Below, piece by piece: positions 1-7,011 of a stretch of DNA of 13,005 nt; positions within the stretch are counted from its first letter, which is position 1, and every line of letters starts with the position of its first letter. Origin of the DNA: an uncultured Eubacterium sp. (GTDB lineage Bacteria > Bacillota > Clostridia > Lachnospirales > Lachnospiraceae); the NCBI GenBank assembly GCA_934358495.1, contig CAKRKO010000078.1, positions 1 to 13,005 of the forward strand, in the 5' to 3' direction. The translations under genes were made by a program, and so were the position numbers. Below the pieces are notes generated by a model. That model did no database searches. It worked only from the letters and a program-made list of their open reading frames with translations, and was not told the origin of the DNA.

Positions 1-149
1 AAAGCCGTTCTTTTTTTCTTCTGTCAAGGGTAGCGTCCATAGCCAGGCGCTTACATGCAAGTCATCTTTCGATATGTTAATCTGCGCATGCAGCATAGTG
101 CTTATTATTTCAGTGAAGTATATGCATGCGTGTCACGCGGTGCCACGGC
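1..149. other. Left-edge intergenic stretch, no gene seen
   Basis: I see no coding region with a ribosome binding site here. The stretch carries a perfect 8-bp inverted repeat, CGCATGCA at 85-92 and TGCATGCG at 123-130, and a TTGACA hexamer on the minus strand (complement of 22-27). That hexamer could be the -35 box of a promoter firing off the left edge, but its -10 would fall at or beyond the window end. Nothing else is recognisable. Confidence 0.5.
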
Positions 150-368
150 GTAAATAGAACAAGATGTGAGCATAAACTCCAAGGCAAGGCGGTAGACGAA
201 TTTCCGTTATCGGAGCGAGCATAGCTCGACCGCGGGAGTGTGTCTGAGCCAACAGCTGCTTTTGCTGTTGGTGAGTTCGCGGAAGCGGTCGAAGATAGGC
301 GGCGCAGCGAAGATAGGAAATCCGTCGTGCCTGCATTGGAGTTTTTGTCACATCCTGTTCCAACTTAC
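150..368. repeat. Long imperfect inverted repeat forming a rod-like hairpin
   Basis: The outer arms (150-205 and 316-368) are imperfect reverse complements. The left arm begins GTAAATAGAACAAGATGTGA, and the reverse complement of the right arm begins GTAAGTTGGAACAGGATGTG. They share AACTCCAA, GCAAGGC/GCAGGC and ATTTCC blocks further in. An inner stem pairs around CGACCGC (near 226-232) with GCGGTCG (near 285-291). The tip is a perfect 8-bp stem, CCAACAGC at 249-256 with GCTGTTGG at 264-271 and a 7-nt loop. A decamer CGAAGATAGG is directly repeated at 290-299 and 308-317. The element is visibly more GC-rich than the intergenic DNA around it. It ends 12 bp from the metY stop, so metY transcripts would run through it. 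It could be a MITE- or REP-like dispersed repeat, a structured RNA, or a 3' stabiliser/terminator of metY. I see no T-tract that would make it a simple terminator. Confidence 0.7.
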
Positions 369-380
369 CCTAAACATGAA

Positions 381-1664
381 TTAAATTGCTTCCAGTGCCT
401 GTGCCAGATCCGCGATCAAATCTTCTTTGTCCTCCAGACCACAGGACATACGTACCAGTCCTGCCGGAATGCCAGCTGCCTCTAACTGCTCATCTGTCAT
501 CTGACGATGTGTGGATGTAGCCGGATTCAGACAGCAGGTTCTCGCATCTGCTACATGCGTCTCAATCGCAGCCAGTTTCAGATGTTTCATAAAGTTCTCT
601 GCTGCTGCACGACCACCTTTCAATTCAAAGGATACTACACCACAGCCGCCCTTCGGCAGATATTTCTGCGCAAGTTCATAATATTTGTCACCCGGAAGTC
701 CACTGTAAGTTACTTTCACTACCTTCGGATGGTTTGCCAGAAATTCAGCCACAGCCTGTCCATTTTCAACATGACGCGGCATACGTACATGCAGGGATTC
801 CAGACCAAGGTTCAGATAAAATGCATGCTGCGGAGACTGAATACTTCCCAGATCACGCATTAACTGTGCGGTACATTTTGTGATAAATGCGCCGCCCTGA
901 CCGAATTTCTCTGCATATGTAATTCCATGATAAGAATCATCCGGTGTGCAAAGTCCCGGAAATTTATTGGCATGCGCCATCCAGTCAAAGTTTCCGGAAT
1001 CAACAATTGCTCCGCCAACTGCGGCTCCATGACCATCCATATATTTTGTGGTGGAATGGGTTACGATATCTGCGCCCCACTCAAACGGACGGCAGTTCAC
1101 CGGTGTCGGGAAGGTGTTGTCCACGATCAGCGGTACACCGTGCGCATGTGCTGCTTTTGCAAACTTTTCGATATCCAGAACTGTCAGTGCCGGATTTGCA
1201 ATGGTTTCACCAAATACGGCTCTTGTGTTTTCCTGAAATGCAGCATTTAACTCTTCTTCCGTGCAGTCAGGTGCCACGAATGTCGCGGTGATTCCCATTT
1301 TTCTCATGGTTACTTCGATCAGGTTAAAGGTTCCACCATAAATAGCGGAAGATGCCACAATGTGGCTTCCACATTCGCACACATTAAATAATGCAAAAAA
1401 GTTTGCTGCCTGTCCGGAGGATGTCAACATTGCTGCTGTACCGCCTTCCATCTCAGCAATTTTTGCTGCAACCATATCATTGGTCGGATTTTGCAGACGG
1501 GTATAAAAATATCCGGAATCCTCAAGATCGAATAATCGTCCCATAGCTTCGCTTGTCTCATAACGGAAAGTTGTAGACTGAACGATTGGAATCTGTCTCG
1601 GTTCTCCATTTCCCGGACGATAGCCTCCCTGTACACATTTCGTATCTAATCTGTAGTCACTCAT
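381..1664 (-). CDS. metY: O-acetylhomoserine aminocarboxypropyltransferase / cysteine synthase family
   Basis: This is a 427-residue PLP-dependent enzyme of the Cys/Met metabolism family. MetY enzymes add sulfide to O-acetyl-L-homoserine to make homocysteine, giving direct sulfhydrylation for methionine synthesis in the cytoplasm. The family start FDTxxxxGGY-like region is seen as LDTKCVQGGYRPG (residues 6-18). A phosphate-binding TSSGQAA lies at 81-87, and an LIVDNTF core at 179-185 carries the aspartate that contacts the pyridine nitrogen. The PLP-binding lysine is Lys207 in HSTTKYMDGHG. Length and C-terminus (RMSCGLEDKEDLI) are full and typical. Start ATG at 1664 is set by AGGAGAAG about 6 nt upstream. 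It lies 31 bp after the ribU-like stop with no obvious terminator between them, so cotranscription is likely. I see no S-box or T-box leader directly upstream. Cystathionine gamma-synthase is the closest alternative, but the overall sequence favours MetY. Confidence 0.93.
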   Translation of the reverse strand: MSDYRLDTKCVQGGYRPGNGEPRQIPIVQSTTFRYETSEAMGRLFDLEDSGYFYTRLQNPTNDMVAAKIAEMEGGTAAMLTSSGQAANFFALFNVCECGSHIVASSAIYGGTFNLIEVTMRKMGITATFVAPDCTEEELNAAFQENTRAVFGETIANPALTVLDIEKFAKAAHAHGVPLIVDNTFPTPVNCRPFEWGADIVTHSTTKYMDGHGAAVGGAIVDSGNFDWMAHANKFPGLCTPDDSYHGITYAEKFGQGGAFITKCTAQLMRDLGSIQSPQHAFYLNLGLESLHVRMPRHVENGQAVAEFLANHPKVVKVTYSGLPGDKYYELAQKYLPKGGCGVVSFELKGGRAAAENFMKHLKLAAIETHVADARTCCLNPATSTHRQMTDEQLEAAGIPAGLVRMSCGLEDKEDLIADLAQALEAI

Positions 1665-1695
1665 TTTTTCTTCTCCTCTTCCTTCTCTATTTTTT

Positions 1696-2310
1696 CTATT
1701 CGCTTCGTTTATTCATTGTCAGAATCGGCACAAGATGATTATATATCAAAAACGTGATTACCACGCTGATCATCGCCTTGACAAACGTAAATGGCATATT
1801 AAATACAATCAGACTCTGCAGAATACTTTTTACCCCCGGAAAAATTGCCTGATATGCTGCCAGGATTGTATCTTCCGGCATAAAATTATAATATACCGGA
1901 TAAACTACAAAATAATTGGATACTACGCTGAACACTGCCATCAGAATGGCGCCCATAATTGCGCCTCCACATGCACTCTTTTTACTCTTTTTTCGTTTGT
2001 ATAAAAAACCTGCCGGCAGAACAAACACTGCATTCAGGATAAAATTTGAAAGCTCTCCGACACCACCGGTGGATGTCACTGTAAGATGCAGAAGATTTTT
2101 GATCAGTGCAATGATGACACCTCCTACCGGACCGACTGCCAGACTACCGATCAGTGCCGGAAAATCTGACAGATCCATTTTGATAAATACCGGCATCAGC
2201 GGAACGCTGAATTCCATAAACATCAAAATATATGCAATTGCGGACAAGACACCAATAATTGCCATTTTTGATATATTTGATTTTACCGGTTGTTTTACTT
2301 TTGTTTCCAT
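1696..2310 (-). CDS. ribU: ECF transporter S component, RibU-like (riboflavin)
   Basis: This is a 204-residue integral membrane protein with about six hydrophobic segments. It is the substrate-binding subunit of an energy-coupling factor importer; the shared ATPases and T subunit are not encoded in this window. The N-terminal half has the RibU pattern: KMAIIGVLSAIAYIL (TM1, from about residue 15), then a segment like FMEFSVPLMPVFIKMDLSD (32-49) and PALIGSLAVGPVGGV (51-65), where RibU proteins contact the flavin. A short basic loop (KRKKSKKS, 105-112) lies on the cytoplasmic side by the positive-inside rule. The ribosome binding site is weak (AAAGAGA, about 11 nt upstream). No FMN riboswitch can fit, because the ubiB-like gene ends only 19 bp upstream, so expression is presumably through read-through from that gene. 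Another S-component specificity is possible, but the sequence is closest to the riboflavin subfamily. Confidence 0.82.
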   Translation of the reverse strand: METKVKQPVKSNISKMAIIGVLSAIAYILMFMEFSVPLMPVFIKMDLSDFPALIGSLAVGPVGGVIIALIKNLLHLTVTSTGGVGELSNFILNAVFVLPAGFLYKRKKSKKSACGGAIMGAILMAVFSVVSNYFVVYPVYYNFMPEDTILAAYQAIFPGVKSILQSLIVFNMPFTFVKAMISVVITFLIYNHLVPILTMNKRSE

Positions 2311-2329
2311 AACTTATAAATCTCTTTCT

Positions 2330-3931
2330 CTATCTTTTTTTCTTTTTTGACCGAAAATGGCTGATAAACACAGACGCTGTAAATATAATAGCCAGAAAAT
2401 AGCCGATGGCTCCCAGTGCAGGAATACCAAGCAATTTCGGTTTCATATCAGTCGTACAGATAATACTGGAACTGATCAGCAAAGCCATGATCAAAAACCC
2501 CATGACTAAACGCCGAACTAACGCATTCAACATCACTGTCAGATCCTCCGTCGCATGCAGATCCAGATTGATACTGGTCTGTCCCTGCATATAACTGCGC
2601 AGAAGATCAGAAATATAAGATGGTATCTTGATGCCTTTCTGCAACGCCTGCCAAATTTCTTTTCCACCCAGATGTAGTTCATCCTTCAGATTGGCAGCAG
2701 AAAATTTATTTTCTGACATACGCAGAGTGGCCACCTGCACCACATTGATATCCGGTGCGATCTCTGCAATGACACCTTCAATTGTCGTCAGCCCACGCAC
2801 CAGCATAGTCAGACTGTGGGGCATAGATACCCTGTTTTCTTTCATAATGTCGATCAGATCCTGCATCAGTGTTCCCATATTCAGGCCGCCGAAATTTGCA
2901 GAACCGTATTTTGCCAGCCAGTCACCAATATCCGAATACAGAAGTTTCTGATCCGGCTTATTATGAAAATCACCCAAAGATAACACTGCCTCCACGATCA
3001 GGCTGACATCATGGGTTGCCACGCCTTTGATGACTTTAGTCAGAAGCACCTGATCACGCTTGGAAAATCTTCCCATCATTCCCATATCAATCCACACGAT
3101 CTTGCCATCCCGGATACGCATGTTTCCCGGATGAGGATCTGCATGGAAAAAACCGTCTTCCATGATCTGTTTTACATAATTGTCCGCCATCTTGGTTCCG
3201 ATCTCATCCAGATCATAACCGGCGGCCAGCAGTTTTTCTTTTTCATCCACACCGATTCCGTCAATATACTCCATAACAAGCACCTGCGTGGTGGTATATT
3301 CCCGATACAGCATCGGACTGGTCACGAATGCCACATCTTTGTTCAGTCTCGCAAACTCTTCCATGTTGGCTGCTTCCGCCAGGAAGTTCATCTCTTCCTG
3401 AGCCACCACCCACATTTCATCCAGCACCTCGTTCATATCCACAAGGCCTGCCATATTGATTGGAGGCATCAGCTTCACGGCACGGTGTAAAAATGCGATG
3501 TCCCGGGACATGGTCTCATAAATGCCCTGGCGCTGCACTTTCACGACTACTGTCTCACCACTTTTCAGCTTTGCCTTATGCACCTGTGCAATGGATGCTG
3601 AACCGATTGGTGTCTCCTCAAATTCCGCAAATACTTCCTCCAGTTCAGTACCGTAGGAATGCTCGATGACTTCCCGCACTTCCTTGAAAGGCATCGGTGT
3701 CACTTCCGAGCGCAGACGCATGAATTCATCACAGATTTTTTTAGGAAAAATGTCTGACCGCATGGACATAATCTGGCCCAGCTTAATATAAGTTGGGCCA
3801 AGATCTTCCAGGATCAGACGTAATTTTTCCGGCGTCACACCCCTGGCAATTTGATGTTTGTGTATGACTGAAATTATTTCCCGTAAACGGGTTCCATTTG
3901 ATTCTTTCTCACTCATAAATTTCCATTTCAA
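2330..3931 (-). CDS. UbiB/AarF/ABC1 family atypical kinase
   Basis: This is a 533-residue membrane-anchored protein-kinase-like ATPase of the UbiB family. The diagnostic KxGQ motif is at 50-53 (YIKLGQIMSMRSD). The alanine-rich nucleotide loop that replaces the usual glycine loop is GSASIAQVHKA (110-120). The ATP-site lysine is Lys131 (VVVKVQRQG), the catalytic loop is HADPHPGN (263-270), and the metal-binding motif is DMG (282-284). Two hydrophobic helices at the C-terminus (about 473-525), followed by RSKKKKR, anchor it to the membrane. In proteobacteria and mitochondria the family supports ubiquinone synthesis. In anaerobic clostridia, where ubiquinone is not expected, its role is unknown, with lipid or isoprenoid handling proposed. 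ATG at 3931 has GGAG 11 nt upstream; a second in-frame ATG at 3916 is possible. The phasin-like gene directly upstream, 27 bp away, is probably in the same transcript. Confidence 0.93.
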   Translation of the reverse strand: MKWKFMSEKESNGTRLREIISVIHKHQIARGVTPEKLRLILEDLGPTYIKLGQIMSMRSDIFPKKICDEFMRLRSEVTPMPFKEVREVIEHSYGTELEEVFAEFEETPIGSASIAQVHKAKLKSGETVVVKVQRQGIYETMSRDIAFLHRAVKLMPPINMAGLVDMNEVLDEMWVVAQEEMNFLAEAANMEEFARLNKDVAFVTSPMLYREYTTTQVLVMEYIDGIGVDEKEKLLAAGYDLDEIGTKMADNYVKQIMEDGFFHADPHPGNMRIRDGKIVWIDMGMMGRFSKRDQVLLTKVIKGVATHDVSLIVEAVLSLGDFHNKPDQKLLYSDIGDWLAKYGSANFGGLNMGTLMQDLIDIMKENRVSMPHSLTMLVRGLTTIEGVIAEIAPDINVVQVATLRMSENKFSAANLKDELHLGGKEIWQALQKGIKIPSYISDLLRSYMQGQTSINLDLHATEDLTVMLNALVRRLVMGFLIMALLISSSIICTTDMKPKLLGIPALGAIGYFLAIIFTASVFISHFRSKKKKR

Positions 3932-3958
3932 TCAATGCTCCAAAGAGCTTTTTGTCAC

Positions 3959-4282
3959 TTACTCCTCAGTTGCTTCTGCCTCAGCCTCTGCCGGTGCTTC
4001 AGCTTCCTTTGTCTCCATCTTTGCAATAGCATCTTTTAATGCTGCGATCTGCTCCGGAGTCATTCCTTTTAATACATCAGCAGGCTCCTGCTCCTCATCT
4101 TTTTTGAAGGTCTGTTTTACATTATGTTTCAGTTCCTCATTCAGAACTTTTCCCTGTTCAACTGTCAGTTCGCCTTTTTTTACCAGATCGTCCAGAATTT
4201 CTTTGGATTTCTCTGCAGTAGTAGCTGCTGCGCCAATACCTGCCAATAAGATTTTTTTCATGCTGTCACTAATTTTTTCCAT
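3959..4282 (-). CDS. Phasin-like small helical protein
   Basis: This 107-residue protein is predicted to be mostly helical. It has an amphipathic, alanine-rich N-terminus (SMKKILLAGIGAAATTAEKS), a charged middle (KKGELTVEQGKVLNEELKHN) and a very acidic Glu/Ala-rich tail (EAEAPAEAEAEATEE). This matches small Firmicute proteins annotated as phasin-family or polyhydroxyalkanoate synthesis regulators. I see no PHA synthase here, so a granule role is not supported, and it may instead be a membrane- or UbiB-associated partner. The start is ATG at 4282, with AGGAGA about 8 nt upstream. An upstream in-frame extension to 4333 has no ribosome binding site and runs over the likely promoter, so I discard it. 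The gap to the downstream ubiB-like gene is 27 bp. Confidence 0.8.
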   Translation of the reverse strand: MEKISDSMKKILLAGIGAAATTAEKSKEILDDLVKKGELTVEQGKVLNEELKHNVKQTFKKDEEQEPADVLKGMTPEQIAALKDAIAKMETKEAEAPAEAEAEATEE

Positions 4283-4321
4283 AATGAAATTCTCCTTTCC
4301 TGAAATCCTTTTTATATAGTG

Positions 4322-4350
4322 AGTATACACCACTTATCTGTATTTTGCAC
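4322..4350 (-). promoter_or_regulatory. Candidate promoter of the phasin-ubiB-ribU-metY unit
   Basis: On the minus strand a TATACT hexamer (complement of 4322-4327) lies 40 nt before the phasin-like start codon in an AT-rich gap of 101 bp. The -35 match about 17-18 nt upstream is poor (GGTGCA-like), so this is a tentative call. It is the only large enough gap between the sulfotransferase and the four downstream genes. Confidence 0.35.
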
Positions 4351-4383
4351 CTAAAAATACATGTTTTCTATCTATAAAACACA

Positions 4384-5493
4384 TTATTTCTGCATTTCAT
4401 AGCCGTAATGTTCAAAATAAAATCCCAGTTTTGAATTGATCTTGTCCCGAAGCTCCGGTGTCAGTTCAAATTTGTTCTTCTTATAATTTTTCTGACTCTC
4501 CAGATAAGCGTCAAAATAAGGTTTTGCCTCCTCAAATCCATCAAGCCCGAGATTGTCGTAAATCTGCTTCACATACGCTTCCGGATCTTTACAGAAGTCC
4601 TCATATTTAATATCAATGTGATCTTCCGGTGGCATGGCATCCAACTCACGGAATGCCTTTTTGTAAATACGTTCAAACAGATCAATTGTCACGTCCTCGA
4701 TCACCTGGTGGGACGCCGGCTCATTCAGACAGAACAGCCCCATTTCCTTGGTAAACATATTGATAGTGGACATCACTACCGTATACGGATTGCGGTAAAT
4801 ATTAATGAATTTCGCACCCGGGTAACACTTTTTCAGAGCTCCGATCCTGCATGTATTTTCCGGGCTCTTTAACAGCAGCTGTTTGCCTCCATACAGATAC
4901 GTTACTTTTTTCAAAATGTAGTCATAGGCTTTACGCCACTCCTGTTGCCGCTTTTCATCCTGCTCATCGATAAAGGCAGTCTCGATATATTTGACACCTT
5001 TTCCGCCATCCGGGAACACCAGCATATGGCTGATGGCCTGTGTGGAGATTGTTGCTTGAGCAAACACTTCCTCCATTGGAAGATCCAAAGTATATTCCAG
5101 ATTGTCCATCGGGCGGGCTCCCTGCAGCAGTTTTTTCTGAGCCTTTGCCATAATGCCTTTCATAAAAATACAGTTGCTGAATGTCACGGTACGGACCGGA
5201 TCAAACCATCCAAACTGTGGATCTCGTGTCAGCAGATTCTGTAAAAAAGTCGTTCCGGAACGCCAATAACCGACGATATAAACCGGATCTTTCTTAATCT
5301 TCGTCCGCTTGATCGGCACGTAATAAACCAGCCACTCCAGAAAAGCCGGAATCGCAAGCACAGAAGAAACTACTGTGATCAGTCTCACCTGCCCCTTATT
5401 TTCCTCCGTGATCGGATTACTTCGTTTCAGTTTGATCCAGTTGTCCAGTCTGCATCCCAACAGATTATGCGACAGATTCAGTTTTTTTCCCAT
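4384..5493 (-). CDS. Sulfotransferase family protein (PAPS-dependent type)
   Basis: This 369-residue protein has the two nucleotide-binding signatures of the sulfotransferase fold. The 5'-phosphosulfate loop is YIVGYWRSGTTFLQNLL (72-88, P-loop-like RSGTT). The 3'-phosphate motif is FINIYRNPYTVVMST (229-243), with Arg234 and Ser242 in the expected places. LLLKSPENTCR (206-216) and the C-terminal pattern with KYEDFCKDPEAYV and a closing EHYGYE also fit the Sulfotransfer_3-type family. The family transfers sulfate from PAPS to an alcohol or amine on a small molecule, lipid or glycan. The acceptor cannot be read from this sequence. A hydrophobic stretch near 38-60 (VSSVLAIPAFLEWLVYY) suggests membrane association or a lipid-like substrate. 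ATG at 5493 has GGAAG about 11 nt upstream. No PAPS-synthesis genes are in the window. It stands 122 bp after the lipoprotein gene. Confidence 0.85.
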   Translation of the reverse strand: MGKKLNLSHNLLGCRLDNWIKLKRSNPITEENKGQVRLITVVSSVLAIPAFLEWLVYYVPIKRTKIKKDPVYIVGYWRSGTTFLQNLLTRDPQFGWFDPVRTVTFSNCIFMKGIMAKAQKKLLQGARPMDNLEYTLDLPMEEVFAQATISTQAISHMLVFPDGGKGVKYIETAFIDEQDEKRQQEWRKAYDYILKKVTYLYGGKQLLLKSPENTCRIGALKKCYPGAKFINIYRNPYTVVMSTINMFTKEMGLFCLNEPASHQVIEDVTIDLFERIYKKAFRELDAMPPEDHIDIKYEDFCKDPEAYVKQIYDNLGLDGFEEAKPYFDAYLESQKNYKKNKFELTPELRDKINSKLGFYFEHYGYEMQK

Positions 5494-5550
5494 GTATTCT
5501 GCACTTCCTTTATCAATGTATAATTTTTATCCACAATAGGATCTGTTCTC

Positions 5551-5610
5551 ATTTCATATATGTTCTGTATCTCTCACTTGCAGCGGTAAAAATGATTTAA
5601 CATATGAAAT
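5551..5610. repeat. AT-rich inverted repeat between lipoprotein and sulfotransferase genes
   Basis: ATTTCATATATGTT (5551-5564) is the near-perfect reverse complement of AACATATGAAAT (5599-5610), with a 34-nt spacer. It begins just after the lipoprotein stop on the minus strand. It lacks a GC-rich stem and a following T-run, so it is a poor terminator. It could be an operator or an mRNA 3' structure. Confidence 0.4.
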
Positions 5611-5615
5611 ATCAG

Positions 5616-6785
5616 CTAATCGTCAAAAGCGATAAATAACACGCATCCCTCAATATCTTCCATATAATGGAACTGGCTGAGTCCCGGACAGTATGACGCA
5701 ATGCCATATTCTTCCACAAAATACTGCATGGCCTGTTCATACAGATCCACGCTTGCAAATTTCACCTGCACCATATCTTCTTTCTGTTCGTACGCCTGGC
5801 AGAAAATATCTCCGATCACATCCGGGTTCCATTCCGTGATATAGCGGTTTTCGTGTACATAATAATTGTCCGCGGTGTCCGTACATTCCGGAAGTGCAAT
5901 CCGGCTGTCCGGTGTATGGGACTGCATAATATCCGCAGTCGTTGCCCCAAAATAGTTGTAATCCACATATTTGGAAACGGTTGTGGTTTTCTGATCCGAC
6001 TGCCGGGAAAAATACTGTGAATTGCCCCAGGTCGTATCAATATAATAATAGGAACCATCCAGCTTTGCCAGATTCCACGCATGCGGCCCGTCCGTAACAT
6101 TTCCGATCACTGTCGTGCAGGAAATTCCCAGTTTTTCCAGCAGATACTGTGTCGCATATGCATACCCCTGACAGATGGTTTCGTGATTTAAAAATACACT
6201 GATGATATTCTGGTTATCCTCGGAATCTTCCGCATAATCCACTTCGTCAATTAACTTTTTAAACACATACAGCGCCTTGTCGTAATCGCTTCCATCCTTT
6301 GGAGCATCCGCCAGCATACGATCCGCTTCTTCATCAATCTTTTTCTGCGTTTCTTTTTGCTCCTCTTTTGTCATGCTGTATTCCGGCGTGATCACAATGG
6401 CCGTGATCTCATCATCTCGGTTGTAGGTAATGTAAGAAAACTGCTCTAACCAGAACAGATTGCAGTAATCGTAACGAACCGCCAGATAGGCAAGTTCCAT
6501 CTGACTGATATCTGTTGTGGCAATCTGCGCTTCTTTCTTCTGATGTACGATTGTGTACAAAATCTCATCATAGACAACCTTGGTCGCATCATCCAATGTG
6601 TTATACGCATATTTATCCTGCGAAATAGATTTCACTTCCAGCGGATGATTTCCAGTAACCATATTTTCCATCCGATCCGCCACATCACTGCTCGCTGTCC
6701 CACAGCCCATTAGTCCCAAGCACAGACAGCCGGCCAGAAAAAGTAGCAACCACTTGCCGACACGTTTTTTCTTTCTTTTTTTCAC
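5616..6785 (-). CDS. Lipoprotein with transglutaminase-like (papain-fold) domain
   Basis: This is a 389-residue exported protein. It has a basic N-terminus (KKRKKKR), a hydrophobic segment and the lipobox LMGC, giving lipidated Cys28 after signal peptidase II cleavage. Residues about 160-285 form a transglutaminase-core domain with a recognisable Cys-His-Asp triad: Cys205 in ETICQGYA, His235 in GPHAWN and Asp250 in YYIDTTWG. The spacing and flanking residues match bacterial extracytoplasmic transglutaminase/protease-like domains such as those in cell-wall or cyclisation proteins. The C-terminal 100 residues are not recognised. The substrate is unknown; protease, amidase or cross-linking activity are all possible. 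The start codon is GTG at 6785, preceded by GGGGAAG. A TTGACA promoter lies upstream and the gene is divergent from the DUF5721-like gene. Several aromatic-rich stretches (residues 104-120) may pack against the domain. Confidence 0.85.
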   Translation of the reverse strand: MKKRKKKRVGKWLLLFLAGCLCLGLMGCGTASSDVADRMENMVTGNHPLEVKSISQDKYAYNTLDDATKVVYDEILYTIVHQKKEAQIATTDISQMELAYLAVRYDYCNLFWLEQFSYITYNRDDEITAIVITPEYSMTKEEQKETQKKIDEEADRMLADAPKDGSDYDKALYVFKKLIDEVDYAEDSEDNQNIISVFLNHETICQGYAYATQYLLEKLGISCTTVIGNVTDGPHAWNLAKLDGSYYYIDTTWGNSQYFSRQSDQKTTTVSKYVDYNYFGATTADIMQSHTPDSRIALPECTDTADNYYVHENRYITEWNPDVIGDIFCQAYEQKEDMVQVKFASVDLYEQAMQYFVEEYGIASYCPGLSQFHYMEDIEGCVLFIAFDD

Positions 6786-6844
6786 TCAAACTTCCCCGTT
6801 CTTTCTAACATAGATTTTCATTGCATTTTTTCATTTTCACTTTT

Positions 6845-6875
6845 ATAATACAACTTATCGGTAGTTGCTTGTCAA
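6845..6875 (-). promoter_or_regulatory. Promoter of the lipoprotein gene
   Basis: On the minus strand a perfect TTGACA (complement of 6870-6875) is followed after 19 bp by TATTAT (complement of 6845-6850). This lies about 60 bp before the GTG start. The spacer is slightly long, but both hexamers are good. Confidence 0.6.
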
Positions 6876-6913
6876 CTTTCAATAAAAGACGCAGTTTTTT
6901 GCATTGCAAATCG

Positions 6914-6943
6914 ATTATGAGGTTCGCGCAGCGGTCTCATAAT
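6914..6943. repeat. Palindrome between divergent promoters (possible operator)
   Basis: ATTATGAG (6914-6921) and CTCATAAT (6936-6943) form a perfect 8-bp inverted repeat around a 14-nt GC-rich centre that contains CGC and GCG. It ends one base before the TTGTCA -35 box of the plus-strand gene and lies about 40 bp upstream of the minus-strand -35 box. It could bind a dimeric regulator or be a copy of a dispersed palindromic repeat. Confidence 0.5.
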
Positions 6944-6944
6944 A

Positions 6945-6974
6945 TTGTCATAGTCAGTTTTAAATAAATATCAT
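6945..6974 (+). promoter_or_regulatory. Promoter of the DUF5721-like gene
   Basis: TTGTCA at 6945-6950 is followed after 18 bp by TATCAT at 6969-6974, about 38 bp before the ATG at 7012. The match is fair, and the position is right for the only plus-strand protein gene of the window. Confidence 0.5.
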
Positions 6975-7011
6975 ACCACAATCATACATTTTTGTGAACA
7001 GGAGATTCTGC

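Noticed and set aside
1..27. Minus-strand TTGACA (complement of 22-27) as a promoter
   Set aside because: The -10 box would lie at or beyond the window edge, so it cannot be judged.
133..485. Short open frames on both strands over the left hairpin element
   Set aside because: They arise from the GC-rich inverted repeat, have no ribosome binding sites, and one runs into metY in the opposite strand.
2311..2329. FMN riboswitch for the RibU-like gene
   Set aside because: The gap to the upstream gene is only 19 bp, too small for the aptamer.
3858..4319. Plus-strand open frame rich in Ser/Ala opposite the phasin-like gene
   Set aside because: It is a shadow of the Ala/Glu-rich minus-strand gene, with no ribosome binding site or recognisable family.
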